From: Nocardia cyriacigeorgica
GTDB taxonomy: Bacteria; Actinomycetota; Actinomycetes; Mycobacteriales; Mycobacteriaceae
NCBI RefSeq assembly: GCF_010858045.1
Contig: NZ_JAAGVC010000015.1
Span: 1 to 64,000, forward strand
Direction: 5' to 3'
Length of the DNA: 64,000 nt
Position 1 is the first letter of the stretch. Every line of letters starts with the position of its first letter. The position numbers and the translations under genes are program-made. Positions 1 to 7,459 of this stretch are shown here, one piece after another. Under the pieces are notes generated by a model. That model was not told where the DNA came from and did no database searches. It saw nothing but the letters and a program-made list of their open reading frames with translations.

Positions 1-1028
1 CGCGGCCGACACCACCCGCCGCAGCCCACGCCCCAATTCCCGTAAACCCCGCTGGCACACGACCGCCGAGTGCCACACCGCCGCCGCGCCCGAGCCGGTG
101 GAAGCGATGGTTCGGCGGTTGGAGAAATTCCGCAACGCCTTCTCCGAGCCACAGCCCTGCGGTGGCCTGGTCACATCCCACCCCGCCCGCGCGCCGCTTC
201 AGCTCGGATGCTGAGGGACACTGGTATGGCGAGCAGGTCCTCGGACGAACCCGCGACGGGATGCCTGCGCCGGAATTCCGCGAGTTGTACCAATACACGG
301 TTAATTCTTGGATCAATAATTTCCTGCGGCACCCGAATCCCTGGCAATGGCTGAACGATTTGCACCGAGACCAGCACTACTTCCAGAATCTGTCCGCACT
401 GACCGATCCGAACAATCCACCGTCCAACGACCAGCTCCATGCCCTGGCGAATCGTCATGATTTGCAACCGGAACAGCGGAGGATTATTGAATCCATCCTG
501 GCGTCTCCAAGCCCGAGCCGGCGGGCGAAAGAGATATGGGATAATTCCAAAGCGATCAGGCAGATGACTCACGACTTCGGTCGACCCATCACACCCGACC
601 TTTTGAATGCACATTGTGCGGGACTCGACCGCGCGCTGACTCGGCCGCTACCCGAGCGCGTGGAGGTAGTACGCGGACTACGAGACATCAGTTTCATGAC
701 GATCGATAACCTCGGCACCGAACTGGGTAGCGGCGATGCTCGCCTCCTCATCGGGACCAGACAAACGGAGACCGGATTCATGTCGTCCAGTCTCGGAGCT
801 AGACCTCCCGCTCACTTCGATGGCCCTATCCGCATGGAACTCGATGTCCCGGCCGGCACACACGCCGGATGGATGGGCGCGCGAAGTCGGTACCCCGATC
901 AGCGGGAGTTGATTCTGCAACGCGGCATCCAGTATGAGATCACCGAGGTCATCGAGAACCCATCCGGCGATCGATACACGGGAGTGCGCTACTTGATCAG
1001 GGCACGGGTGATACCACCAGGGCAGTAG
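1..1028 (+). CDS. ADP-ribosyltransferase toxin, C-terminal part (5' end outside window)
   Basis: The reading frame is open from the first bases of the window to the stop at 1026-1028 (341 codons seen), so this is the 3' part of a longer gene. The visible protein starts with a Pro/Ala/Ser-rich linker (about nt 3-170), then a helical segment (about 250-600), then a domain with the signature of R-S-E class ADP-ribosyltransferases: V-R-G with Arg at 672-674, a G-F-M-S-S-S strand (Ser codons 783-791) and a Q-x-E pair (Gln 900-902, Glu 906-908) before a hydrophobic strand. Such domains transfer ADP-ribose from NAD to a target protein or nucleic acid. A Q in place of the first E of E-x-E is known from C3-like enzymes, so the target need not be arginine. 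Base composition at 270-620 is visibly more AT-rich than its neighbours, which suggests transfer. Three paralogous genes follow on the same strand and are candidate immunity genes. The fold call is a motif reading; secretion type and target are unknown because the N-terminus is missing. Confidence 0.75.
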   Translation, partial: RPTPPAAAHAPIPVNPAGTRPPSATPPPRPSRWKRWFGGWRNSATPSPSHSPAVAWSHPTPPARRFSSDAEGHWYGEQVLGRTRDGMPAPEFRELYQYTVNSWINNFLRHPNPWQWLNDLHRDQHYFQNLSALTDPNNPPSNDQLHALANRHDLQPEQRRIIESILASPSPSRRAKEIWDNSKAIRQMTHDFGRPITPDLLNAHCAGLDRALTRPLPERVEVVRGLRDISFMTIDNLGTELGSGDARLLIGTRQTETGFMSSSLGARPPAHFDGPIRMELDVPAGTHAGWMGARSRYPDQRELILQRGIQYEITEVIENPSGDRYTGVRYLIRARVIPPGQ

Positions 1029-1082
1029 CGTTACCGATCGGACGACGTCGACACTCACTCAGAATCCGGTTAGGAGCATCGA

Positions 1083-1895
1083 ATGGGCGACCACCACCAA
1101 GACCCCACACCCTTTCCACCTTCTCCACAATTCTCGAACTCATACGCGGGATGGACCCGGCAGCCAGTCGTCTATGTCCCTATCCTCCGGAGAGGTACAT
1201 TGATCGGATACCTGTGGGCGGGTAAGGGAGTCGACGCCGCAGGCCATATGCGGAAAATTTCCGCCGATCCCGACAATTTCACTTGCGAGACGTTCTGGGA
1301 AGCGCGCCTGAACGAAAACTGCCGGAACAGACTCACCGCTGAACAGGCAATACAGCACTGGGTAGGGCATCCCGAAGATCCGCGATGCGGCGGCGTACCC
1401 GCGGGCACAACAGTCCTGCAGGCGAGTTCCATGCAGACCCTCTGGGGTCAGCTTAATCCTGAGGGACCACCCTTGGGAGAAGGCCCATTGATTCAGGACA
1501 ACCTATTTCCTGACGGTACTTCAACAGGTCCGGACAGAATTTGGAGTGCACCACATGTCGCCAACCCTCCTACCTATGCAGGCGAGACATCGACACCCGT
1601 TCACTTTCTCGAGGTAACCAAGAACGGGGAGGTCGTAGGGTTCTTGTGGGCGTCTCCGACTGAGCAGGCAGCGGACTATCTACCCCTCCGGTACGCCGGT
1701 CTGGAAGGCATCAATGGGCGCGGTCTGTGGCTCGCCCGACTCAGCGACTGCTTCGCAGCAGGCCGCCACCCCGTCGACGCCATCCGCTACTGCCGCAGAT
1801 TCCCCTACGACGAATACTCCGGCTGGATCGAACCAGACGCACCCGAAGGCGTCGCACCGTCGCTGGCTGAACTTCGTGAGGCTGCCAATGAATGA
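1083..1895 (+). CDS. Putative immunity-type protein, paralogue 1 of 3 (internal two-fold repeat)
   Basis: A 270-residue soluble protein of no family I recognise. It begins 54 nt after the toxin-domain gene, with AGGAG about 7 nt before the ATG. It has an internal duplication: a W-T-R-x-P-V-x-Y-x-P block followed by G-x-L-I-G-Y-L-W-A near residues 25-50 returns as T-x-P-V-H-F plus G-E-V-V-G-F-L-W-A near residues 175-200. Between them lie a conserved D-P-R-C-G-G motif and an L-N-P-E-G-P-P segment. There is no signal peptide or membrane segment. The next two genes are clear paralogues. Tandem paralogues directly behind a toxin-domain gene are typical of immunity arrays in polymorphic toxin loci, so immunity is the working inference; nothing in the sequence shows binding to the toxin. 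Confidence 0.72.
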   Translation: MGDHHQDPTPFPPSPQFSNSYAGWTRQPVVYVPILRRGTLIGYLWAGKGVDAAGHMRKISADPDNFTCETFWEARLNENCRNRLTAEQAIQHWVGHPEDPRCGGVPAGTTVLQASSMQTLWGQLNPEGPPLGEGPLIQDNLFPDGTSTGPDRIWSAPHVANPPTYAGETSTPVHFLEVTKNGEVVGFLWASPTEQAADYLPLRYAGLEGINGRGLWLARLSDCFAAGRHPVDAIRYCRRFPYDEYSGWIEPDAPEGVAPSLAELREAANE

Positions 1896-1934
1896 GCCAT
1901 GTGCTCAACATCCACAGGTACAGCTGAAGGTGTG

Positions 1935-2684
1935 ATGCAACCCTGGAACGAAGTCAGCTACGAGAGCTGGACCCGGAAACCAGTACGGTATCTACCCGTC
2001 ACCTGCGGGGGCCGATTGATCGGCTACCTTTGGGCCGCCATCGGAAGCAATGCTGCCGGTTACGAGTGCTGCCTCGCCGCCGATTCCGACAATCTGACAT
2101 GCCTCAGCTTCTGGTTCGACCGGTTGTCGAAGAGCTACCGACAAGGGCTCGACCCATTGGTCGCGATACGACAGTGGATCGGTGCGCCTGAGCACCCGCG
2201 GTGCGGCGGCATCGCGGCATCGGCCGTCGAGCGGAAGACACCCTCACTACAACACATGTGGGCGGAGCTCAATCCAGACGCGGAACCGATAGGCGACGGA
2301 CCATTGATACAAGACGGCGAATTGCCCAGCGGCACACCGGTAGACCGTTCAAAGGGGTGGAGCATACCCGCCATGGCGACCCCACCGACCTATGCGAAAC
2401 GAGCAACGTCGTCTGTCCAATATCTGCCGGTGATCAAGGACGGCGCCCTCATTGCCTACCTCTGGGCGTCGCCGACCGAGAACGCCGCCGACTACCTGCC
2501 GGTCGCCGGCGCCGGTCAACAGGCACGAGCTGGTGCAGGCCTCTGGCACCTACGCCTGTCCGACTTCTACGCCGCCGGACCCCCCACTGGACGCACTCCG
2601 CCAATGCCGCAACTACCCACCCGACTTCCTCTCCGGCGAAATCCCCAACGACGCCCGCGAACTCATCGCGCCGACGCTCGATGA
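1935..2684 (+). CDS. Putative immunity-type protein, paralogue 2 of 3, frameshifted near its 3' end
   Basis: This is the middle paralogue, 249 residues in the open frame. I chose the ATG at 1935 (AAGG at 1927-1930 just upstream) over the earlier ATG at 1899, which would add residues with no match in the paralogues. It carries the same two repeat halves (K-P-V-R-Y-L-P-V...L-I-G-Y-L-W-A and S-V-Q-Y-L-P-V...L-I-A-Y-L-W-A). After Y-A-A-G at about 2579 the frame diverges from its sisters. The expected tail (L-D-A-L-R-Q-C-R-N-Y ... ending L-K-A-L-A-N-R) continues in the +1 frame to a stop at 2707-2709. Aligned with paralogue 1, two bases are missing in a run of six C at 2580-2585. It is either a recent pseudogene, a protein with a replaced C-terminus, or a sequencing error at a homopolymer. 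Confidence 0.62.
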   Translation: MQPWNEVSYESWTRKPVRYLPVTCGGRLIGYLWAAIGSNAAGYECCLAADSDNLTCLSFWFDRLSKSYRQGLDPLVAIRQWIGAPEHPRCGGIAASAVERKTPSLQHMWAELNPDAEPIGDGPLIQDGELPSGTPVDRSKGWSIPAMATPPTYAKRATSSVQYLPVIKDGALIAYLWASPTENAADYLPVAGAGQQARAGAGLWHLRLSDFYAAGPPTGRTPPMPQLPTRLPLRRNPQRRPRTHRADAR

Positions 2685-2731
2685 CCTGAAGGCCCTCGCG
2701 AACAGATGAATCGGAACGGCAAGAATCGGCA

Positions 2732-3574
2732 ATGAACTCAGGACCCCAAATCACCTACGGGCCCGACGATCGTCAAGACGGCCCGCCGTTTCCACATTCT
2801 CCACATTTCGAGAATGCTTACGCGGCATGGACTCGGCGGCCGATCATCTATCTCCCTATTCTCCGGAGAGGGACATTGATGGGCCACCTGTGGGCGGGCA
2901 TTGGCGTCGAGGCCGCTGGCTACATGCGCAAAATATCCGCCGACCCCGACAATCTCACCTGTGCATCGTTCTGGGAAAAGCGTCTCATCGAGAACTACCG
3001 GAACAAGCTCAGGGCCGAGCAGGCAATTCAACATTGGATCGGATGGCCGGAAGATCCGCGATGCGGTGGAATTCCAGCGGATGCCGTTGTAAAGCGATCC
3101 AACAGCAAGCAAGAACTATGGGACCAGCTCAATCCGGAAGGCCCGCCCATCGGCGAAGGACCGTGGGTTCAGGACGGCGAATTCCCTAGCGGCACACCAG
3201 TCGACCGATCCAAAGGATGGAGCACGCCATACATCGCGAACCCTCCCACATACGCTGGGGAGACATCTACGCCTGTTCACTTCATTCCGGTCACCAAGAA
3301 TGGCGAAGTCGTCGCCTTCCTCTGGGCATCGACGACTGAACGGGCCGCCGGATACCTGCCGCTTCGATACGCCGGAAATCAGGGCATCGTCGGCCGCGGA
3401 CGCTGGGTCATCCGGCTCAGCGAGTGCTACGCCGCAGGCCGCCACCCCGTCGACGCCATCCGCTACTGCCGCAGATTCCCCTACGACGAGTACTCCGGCT
3501 GGATCGAACCGGACGCGCCGGAAGGGGTGGCTCCCTCACTCGGAGAGCTGCGGAAGGTCGCCGAGGAATACTGA
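2732..3574 (+). CDS. Putative immunity-type protein, paralogue 3 of 3
   Basis: A 280-residue protein closely similar over its whole length to the gene at 1083-1895. It shares the N-terminal Pro/Phe-rich start, the L-R-R-G-T-L-M-G-H-L-W-A segment, M-R-K-I-S-A-D-P-D-N, the D-P-R-C-G-G motif, the second G-E-V-V-A-F-L-W-A block, and a C-terminus nearly identical to paralogue 1. A 56-nt stretch (3434-3489) is identical to 1758-1813, so the copies arose by recent duplication or exchange sequence by gene conversion. The ribosome binding site before the ATG is weak. A strong stem-loop begins at the base after its stop codon, so it probably ends the toxin/immunity transcript. Function is inferred from position only. 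Confidence 0.72.
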   Translation: MNSGPQITYGPDDRQDGPPFPHSPHFENAYAAWTRRPIIYLPILRRGTLMGHLWAGIGVEAAGYMRKISADPDNLTCASFWEKRLIENYRNKLRAEQAIQHWIGWPEDPRCGGIPADAVVKRSNSKQELWDQLNPEGPPIGEGPWVQDGEFPSGTPVDRSKGWSTPYIANPPTYAGETSTPVHFIPVTKNGEVVAFLWASTTERAAGYLPLRYAGNQGIVGRGRWVIRLSECYAAGRHPVDAIRYCRRFPYDEYSGWIEPDAPEGVAPSLGELRKVAEEY

Positions 3575-3605
3575 CCGGCGTGTTCGGCCGTATCGAATAC
3601 GCCGG
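3575..3605 (+). terminator. Stem-loop directly after the last immunity-type gene
   Basis: Arms CCGGCGT (3575-3581) and ACGCCGG (3599-3605) pair perfectly. After one mismatch an inner TTCG/CGAA pair extends the stem around a 7-nt loop. The hairpin starts right after the TGA at 3572-3574 and sits between convergent genes. There is no T-tract, which is usual for actinobacterial terminators. The rest of the gap to 3702 shows nothing else. Confidence 0.55.
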
Positions 3606-3702
3606 CTCCCGGGCGCGGCACCATCATGCCCGGCCATGAGGGATCAGCACCGGACCAGCCGGCCGAACCAGCGACCTACTGATCGGTGACGGATTCAATC
3701 GA

Positions 3703-4932
3703 TCAGTGCTGAGCAGCGACCTCCGGCGCGATCCCCAACCTCCACGCCAGCCCCCGCAGATTTCGCCCGCCGGCGTCACGCCGCGCAGTGCGTAGATGGT
3801 CGGCGACAGCTTCGCGGACGAAGACGTCGGCGCGAACCCGCTGCGGCGCAAGCTCTTCGGCCCTGAGCAACGTCGCCAACCCTTGCTCACGAGTCTTCGG
3901 TTCCGACAGCAGCGCGCGCCCGATTTCGCCGTAGTACTCGGCGCGGCGGACGGTGCTCGGTATGGCATCGACGTGGACATCTTTCGACTGTTCGGCGACC
4001 CGGGCGCCTTCGCCGAACTCCAGGCCGATCGTCGCACGCCAGATACCGACGTTCGCTCGGCCGAACCACATTCGGCCGAAGGTGCCGACCTCGTCGTCCA
4101 TCCGGGCAGCGACTTCGCTCGCCTCGTCGAGATGGGTGTATGCGGTGTCTCGGTCTGCCTGAACCGCTGCCGCAAGGGCGGCAGACAAATGCAGCATTCC
4201 GTAGGCCTGGATCACGTTGTGGTCGTCGAGATCGCCGGTCAACCGGTCGGCCATATTGACTGCCCGGCGGTACTGCTCGGGCCGTGCGAGCGCACCGGTC
4301 GCATCGCCGCGCAGCCAGGTCGCGAATCCACACCAGGCCGGGGATTCCAAGAGTTCGGCGCACTGCTGTGCCGCCTTCGCGGCCAGCAGTGGCAGACCAC
4401 GGCCGCCGGTACGCTTCGTCACCCACATGGCGGAGCTGTAGCTGGTGATCATTCCCCGCAGGACATCTTCGCGCGGAGCCGTGCCACGGCAATAGGTGAT
4501 GTGCAACTCCGCCAATAGCTTTGGCACCAACGCTGCTTGTTGCGCGTAGTCACCTGCCTGAATCAGATCGTGCAGACGATCCAAGTCGGCAGCCACCAAC
4601 GGCCAATCACGTGCGACTCCGCCTGGATCGTCACCGATTTCGTAGGCATCGAGCGCGGATTCGACCGCCATCAGCCCGGCATAGGCATCCGAGCCGCGCC
4701 CGTCCCCGCTCTCCCACGGCCGCCCCGTGAATTCCGACGGCGCTACCCGCAAAGCCCGCGCCAGCGCCTCCAGCGTCCCCCGATTCGACAGCGCCTGTTC
4801 CCCGCGTTCGAGCCGCCCGAGGTACCCGAAGCTGATCCCGGCCAGACCTGCCGTGACCTCGAGGCTCAAACCCCGCCAGGCGCGGATTTCCCGCAACCTG
4901 CGGCCGACTTCATTGGGTGGCATCTCGTTCAC
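3703..4932 (-). CDS. XRE-family helix-turn-helix regulator with C-terminal helical (TPR-like) domain
   Basis: A 409-residue protein. Residues about 8-65 form a classic XRE helix-turn-helix (G-R-R-L-R-E-I-R-A-W-R-G-L-S, then Y-L-G-R-L-E-R-G-E and L-A-R-A-L). The remaining ~330 residues are Ala/Leu-rich helices with paired-helix periodicity resembling the TPR-type sensor half of actinobacterial XRE regulators. Such proteins bind operator DNA and often act with a small partner encoded next to them. The gene at 5011-5226 lies 78 nt upstream on the same strand and may be that partner. The target promoter is not evident. It converges with the immunity-type genes and need not be related to them. Confidence 0.8.
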   Translation of the reverse strand: MNEMPPNEVGRRLREIRAWRGLSLEVTAGLAGISFGYLGRLERGEQALSNRGTLEALARALRVAPSEFTGRPWESGDGRGSDAYAGLMAVESALDAYEIGDDPGGVARDWPLVAADLDRLHDLIQAGDYAQQAALVPKLLAELHITYCRGTAPREDVLRGMITSYSSAMWVTKRTGGRGLPLLAAKAAQQCAELLESPAWCGFATWLRGDATGALARPEQYRRAVNMADRLTGDLDDHNVIQAYGMLHLSAALAAAVQADRDTAYTHLDEASEVAARMDDEVGTFGRMWFGRANVGIWRATIGLEFGEGARVAEQSKDVHVDAIPSTVRRAEYYGEIGRALLSEPKTREQGLATLLRAEELAPQRVRADVFVREAVADHLRTARRDAGGRNLRGLAWRLGIAPEVAAQH

Positions 4933-5010
4933 GACCGTACTCCCTCCGGACGGCGACTACCTGCGACGATACGCGCCGGATCGGCCCGCGTCCGGGGAGT
5001 AGGCATTCGA

Positions 5011-5226
5011 TCACGGCTCTGTGTACAGAATTTCGTTGGGCAGGCGCGGCAGGCCTGCGGCGCTGCCGGGGACGATGGTTGCGGTGTCGGGATGGTGGTG
5101 GCGCCGCCAGTCGCGCAGGAATTCCGCCGCGGCGGCGGGGCGGGCGGCGAAATCCATGCGGATGCCGTGCAGATGCACGGACAGGTGCACATCGGGTGGC
5201 TCGGCATCGGACGGCACGATGAGCAT
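5011..5226 (-). CDS. Small hypothetical protein upstream of the XRE regulator
   Basis: A 71-residue protein that I do not recognise. Support comes from a near-perfect Shine-Dalgarno (AAGGAGG, 6-8 nt before the ATG at 5226), sensible composition, and its position directly upstream of and co-oriented with the XRE gene. The sequence is mixed alpha/beta with a His-rich R-R-H-H-H segment in the middle and no membrane segment. In many actinobacteria XRE regulators of this architecture are paired with short neighbours; that is the only hint to a role. Confidence 0.6.
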   Translation of the reverse strand: MLIVPSDAEPPDVHLSVHLHGIRMDFAARPAAAAEFLRDWRRHHHPDTATIVPGSAAGLPRLPNEILYTEP

Positions 5227-5543
5227 TCCGCTTCCTCCTTGCGCAAATCGGTCGCGGCGCCCGCCGCAGGGGAACTCACGTCACCAGCGGCAGCTCACTG
5301 TCGTCCGGTGTGCCGTGGAGGGATCCGGCATCGACCCCGCGGCGGGGCCGAATCGAAGCTAGGAGCAGCCTCGGATGGGGTTTGTCTTGAAAGGACAACG
5401 TGGCCGGAAGCAGTCCCCGGGTCCTGAATTCGGCCGATTGCTCGGTAGCGCGATGGATCCCAACAAACCCGACGGAACCAGATGCGGTGCCCAGATTTCC
5501 AGGTAGGTAGATTCTGGTCCGGTATCGGGTGGAGGGAACTGGG
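5227..5543. other. Intergenic region between divergent genes
   Basis: 317 nt without a supported gene between the small gene read leftward and the hypothetical gene read rightward. It must hold both promoters. The only structure seen is a weak inverted repeat TTGTC/GACAA around a 7-nt spacer near 5383-5399. No clear -35/-10 pair was recognised. Confidence 0.4.
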
Positions 5544-6422
5544 GTGGATATGCAGAACTGGGACAACGGGCGGGGTGGTCCGGAAGGCGCGCGCGGAGAT
5601 GGGGCCCGGCCGGAACCGGCGGTCCGATGGCTGCCGGAGGATCGGTTCGAGGAGTTCGCGAACGGGCTCGCCATCGGGGTTTCGCATCGTCCGGTGTGGC
5701 GGCTCGAGCAGGTGCTCGGGCGGAAGTTTCAGCGGCGCGATGATTCTCGGCAGGCGTTTCTGCTGCTGCGGTTGCGGTCGGGGGCAGAGGTCGGGTTGGT
5801 CGCGTCGTATTGGCCGCAGTCCGAAGGCATTGCCATTCTCGTTCCGAGCGGTGAGCGGGGTGCGGCGCAGGTGCTGGGTGAGCTGATCGAATGCACCGAT
5901 CTCGAGCAGCGGCAGGTGACGCCCCTGTTGGCGCGGGTGGACGAGCACGGGCGGTACCGCACCACTCCCATCCAACCGGAGTTCGTCGGTGAACATCTGC
6001 CGGGGAATCGGCGCTGGAACGGGACTCACGTCAGCTACCTCGACGAGCAGGAGCGTCAGCCGTACCGGCTGCACGTCCGGGACGGCCGCCTCTACGACAG
6101 CCGCGGTCAACTCTTCGACACCGCGGCCGCGCGCACCCTGTGGACCCCGCAGGGTGGGCGGGCGATCTTCGTCATGGACGCCGACGGCACCATCTACTCG
6201 TCCGCGCACCACATCCTCGGACGCTTCCACCACTCCAGCTTCCTGGCCGGCGCACCATGCGCCGGGGCCGGTGAGCTGGCCGCGTCATTCGGCGTCATCC
6301 GGGTGATCTCCGATCACAGCACCCATTACCGGCCGCCGCGCCACATCACCGCGCAGGTGGTCGACAGCCTGCGGCGGCAGGGGGTTGCGGTCGACGATCA
6401 GCAGGTGGAATACCACTGGTAG
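5544..6422 (+). CDS. Hypothetical protein with toxin/effector-associated C-terminal domain
   Basis: About 292 residues. GTG at 5544 is preferred because GGAGGG (5531-5536) lies 7 nt upstream; GTG 5529 and ATG 5550 are alternatives. The N-terminal half is a compact alpha/beta region that I do not recognise. The C-terminal half contains the series A-I-F-V-M-D, G-R-F-H-H-S-S-F-L-A-G, A-G-E-L and S-T-H-Y-R-P. I associate this pattern with C-terminal modules of secreted polymorphic toxins and effectors in unrelated bacteria; its biochemical role is unknown to me. There is no signal peptide. The gene stands alone, convergent with the hydrolase. The family link is from memory of the motif and should be treated as tentative. 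Confidence 0.6.
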   Translation: MDMQNWDNGRGGPEGARGDGARPEPAVRWLPEDRFEEFANGLAIGVSHRPVWRLEQVLGRKFQRRDDSRQAFLLLRLRSGAEVGLVASYWPQSEGIAILVPSGERGAAQVLGELIECTDLEQRQVTPLLARVDEHGRYRTTPIQPEFVGEHLPGNRRWNGTHVSYLDEQERQPYRLHVRDGRLYDSRGQLFDTAAARTLWTPQGGRAIFVMDADGTIYSSAHHILGRFHHSSFLAGAPCAGAGELAASFGVIRVISDHSTHYRPPRHITAQVVDSLRRQGVAVDDQQVEYHW

Positions 6423-6440
6423 CTGCCGGGGTACGCGTCC

Positions 6441-7307
6441 TCACCGCACCACATGCTCGCGGAGGAACGCGAGGATGTGCCCGGTCAAGGCTTCCGGCTG
6501 GTCCTCGGGAAGGAACGTGTAGGCATCGTCGACGAGCCGCAATGTCGCATTCGGCAGTTCGCGGGCCATGCGTTCGGCGAGCGGCACCGGGAACAGTTTG
6601 TCTTCGCGCGCCCAGACCAGCAGAACCGGGAAGCGCACGGACGGGAATCTGCTTGCGGCCTCCAGGGTGTGACGCGAGGTGGCGGACTTCAAGAACCGGC
6701 GGACGTCGGCGCGGATGGCCTTCGAGGTGCGGCTCGGAAGCAGGTAGGAGTCGGCGATGTCGGCGGGAACGGGATGTTTGGCGACCCAGCCGAAAGCGAT
6801 CGGCAGCCGGTGCAGGGCGCGGATCCGCAGGAGTTCGGTGGCGGCGCGGATCGAACCGGGCAGATGGGCAAGGGTGGCGAGCAGGGTGAACGGCTGCGGC
6901 AGGAACTTGTCGTAGCAATCGACGGAGGCCAGCACCACGCGGCCGATGCGCTCGGGGTGACGGGTCATCAGGATCTGGGTGATGGCGCCGCCGGTGTCGT
7001 TGGCGACGATGGTGACGTCGGTGAGGTCGAGGCGGTCCAGGAACGAGGCGATGACGGCCGCCACGCCCGTCGGCGTGAGGTCGGCGCCGGGCATCGGGAT
7101 GGTGTGCGAACCGAGCGGCCAATCCGGGGTCAGGCAGCGGTGACCGGCCGCGGCGACCGCGGGCACGACCTTGCGCCACAGATCGGCGTTGACCAGCAGA
7201 CCGTGCACGAAGACGACGGGCGGCCCGTCGCCCGTCTCGTGGTAGCGAATGCGCCCGGCGGGCAGATCGATGTCGTGGACCGGGCCGAGCGAAGGGCTGA
7301 TTCCCAT
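6441..7307 (-). CDS. Alpha/beta-fold hydrolase with atypical catalytic triad
   Basis: A 288-residue alpha/beta hydrolase. It shows the oxyanion motif V-F-V-H-G near residue 33, a nucleophile elbow A-N-D-T-G-G with Asp in the place of the usual Ser (as in haloalkane dehalogenases and epoxide hydrolases), and the acid region A-R-E-D-K-L. The usual catalytic His before the final helix is replaced: the segment reads D-D-A-Y-T-F-L-P-E-D-Q-P. From memory, a branch of actinobacterial hydrolases shares this Y-T-F form, so it may be a subfamily trait and not a lesion. Start ATG 7307 has GGGGAGAA upstream. A TetR-type palindrome at 7343-7363 covers its promoter region. Substrate unknown. Confidence 0.8.
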   Translation of the reverse strand: MGISPSLGPVHDIDLPAGRIRYHETGDGPPVVFVHGLLVNADLWRKVVPAVAAAGHRCLTPDWPLGSHTIPMPGADLTPTGVAAVIASFLDRLDLTDVTIVANDTGGAITQILMTRHPERIGRVVLASVDCYDKFLPQPFTLLATLAHLPGSIRAATELLRIRALHRLPIAFGWVAKHPVPADIADSYLLPSRTSKAIRADVRRFLKSATSRHTLEAASRFPSVRFPVLLVWAREDKLFPVPLAERMARELPNATLRLVDDAYTFLPEDQPEALTGHILAFLREHVVR

Positions 7308-7342
7308 GATTTCTCCCCTGGTGTACGGATACCGCCACTGTT

Positions 7343-7363
7343 ACATACATGCCGTATGTATGT
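7343..7363. promoter_or_regulatory. TetR-type palindromic operator
   Basis: Perfect 8-bp inverted repeat, ACATACAT and ATGTATGT, separated by 5 nt. It lies between the divergent hydrolase (starts 7307) and amidase (starts 7460), where a repressor could control both. A candidate amidase promoter follows downstream (TGGACG at 7399-7404, 17-nt spacer, TACCGT at 7422-7427). No TetR gene is adjacent, so the regulator would act in trans. Confidence 0.6.
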
Positions 7364-7459
7364 CCATGGCTCGAAGCAATTAGCTCCCGCAAGCAATCTG
7401 GACGACTGACCAGATCCGCGCTACCGTGCACAACAGAGGAACGAGGAGACGGAGCTCAC

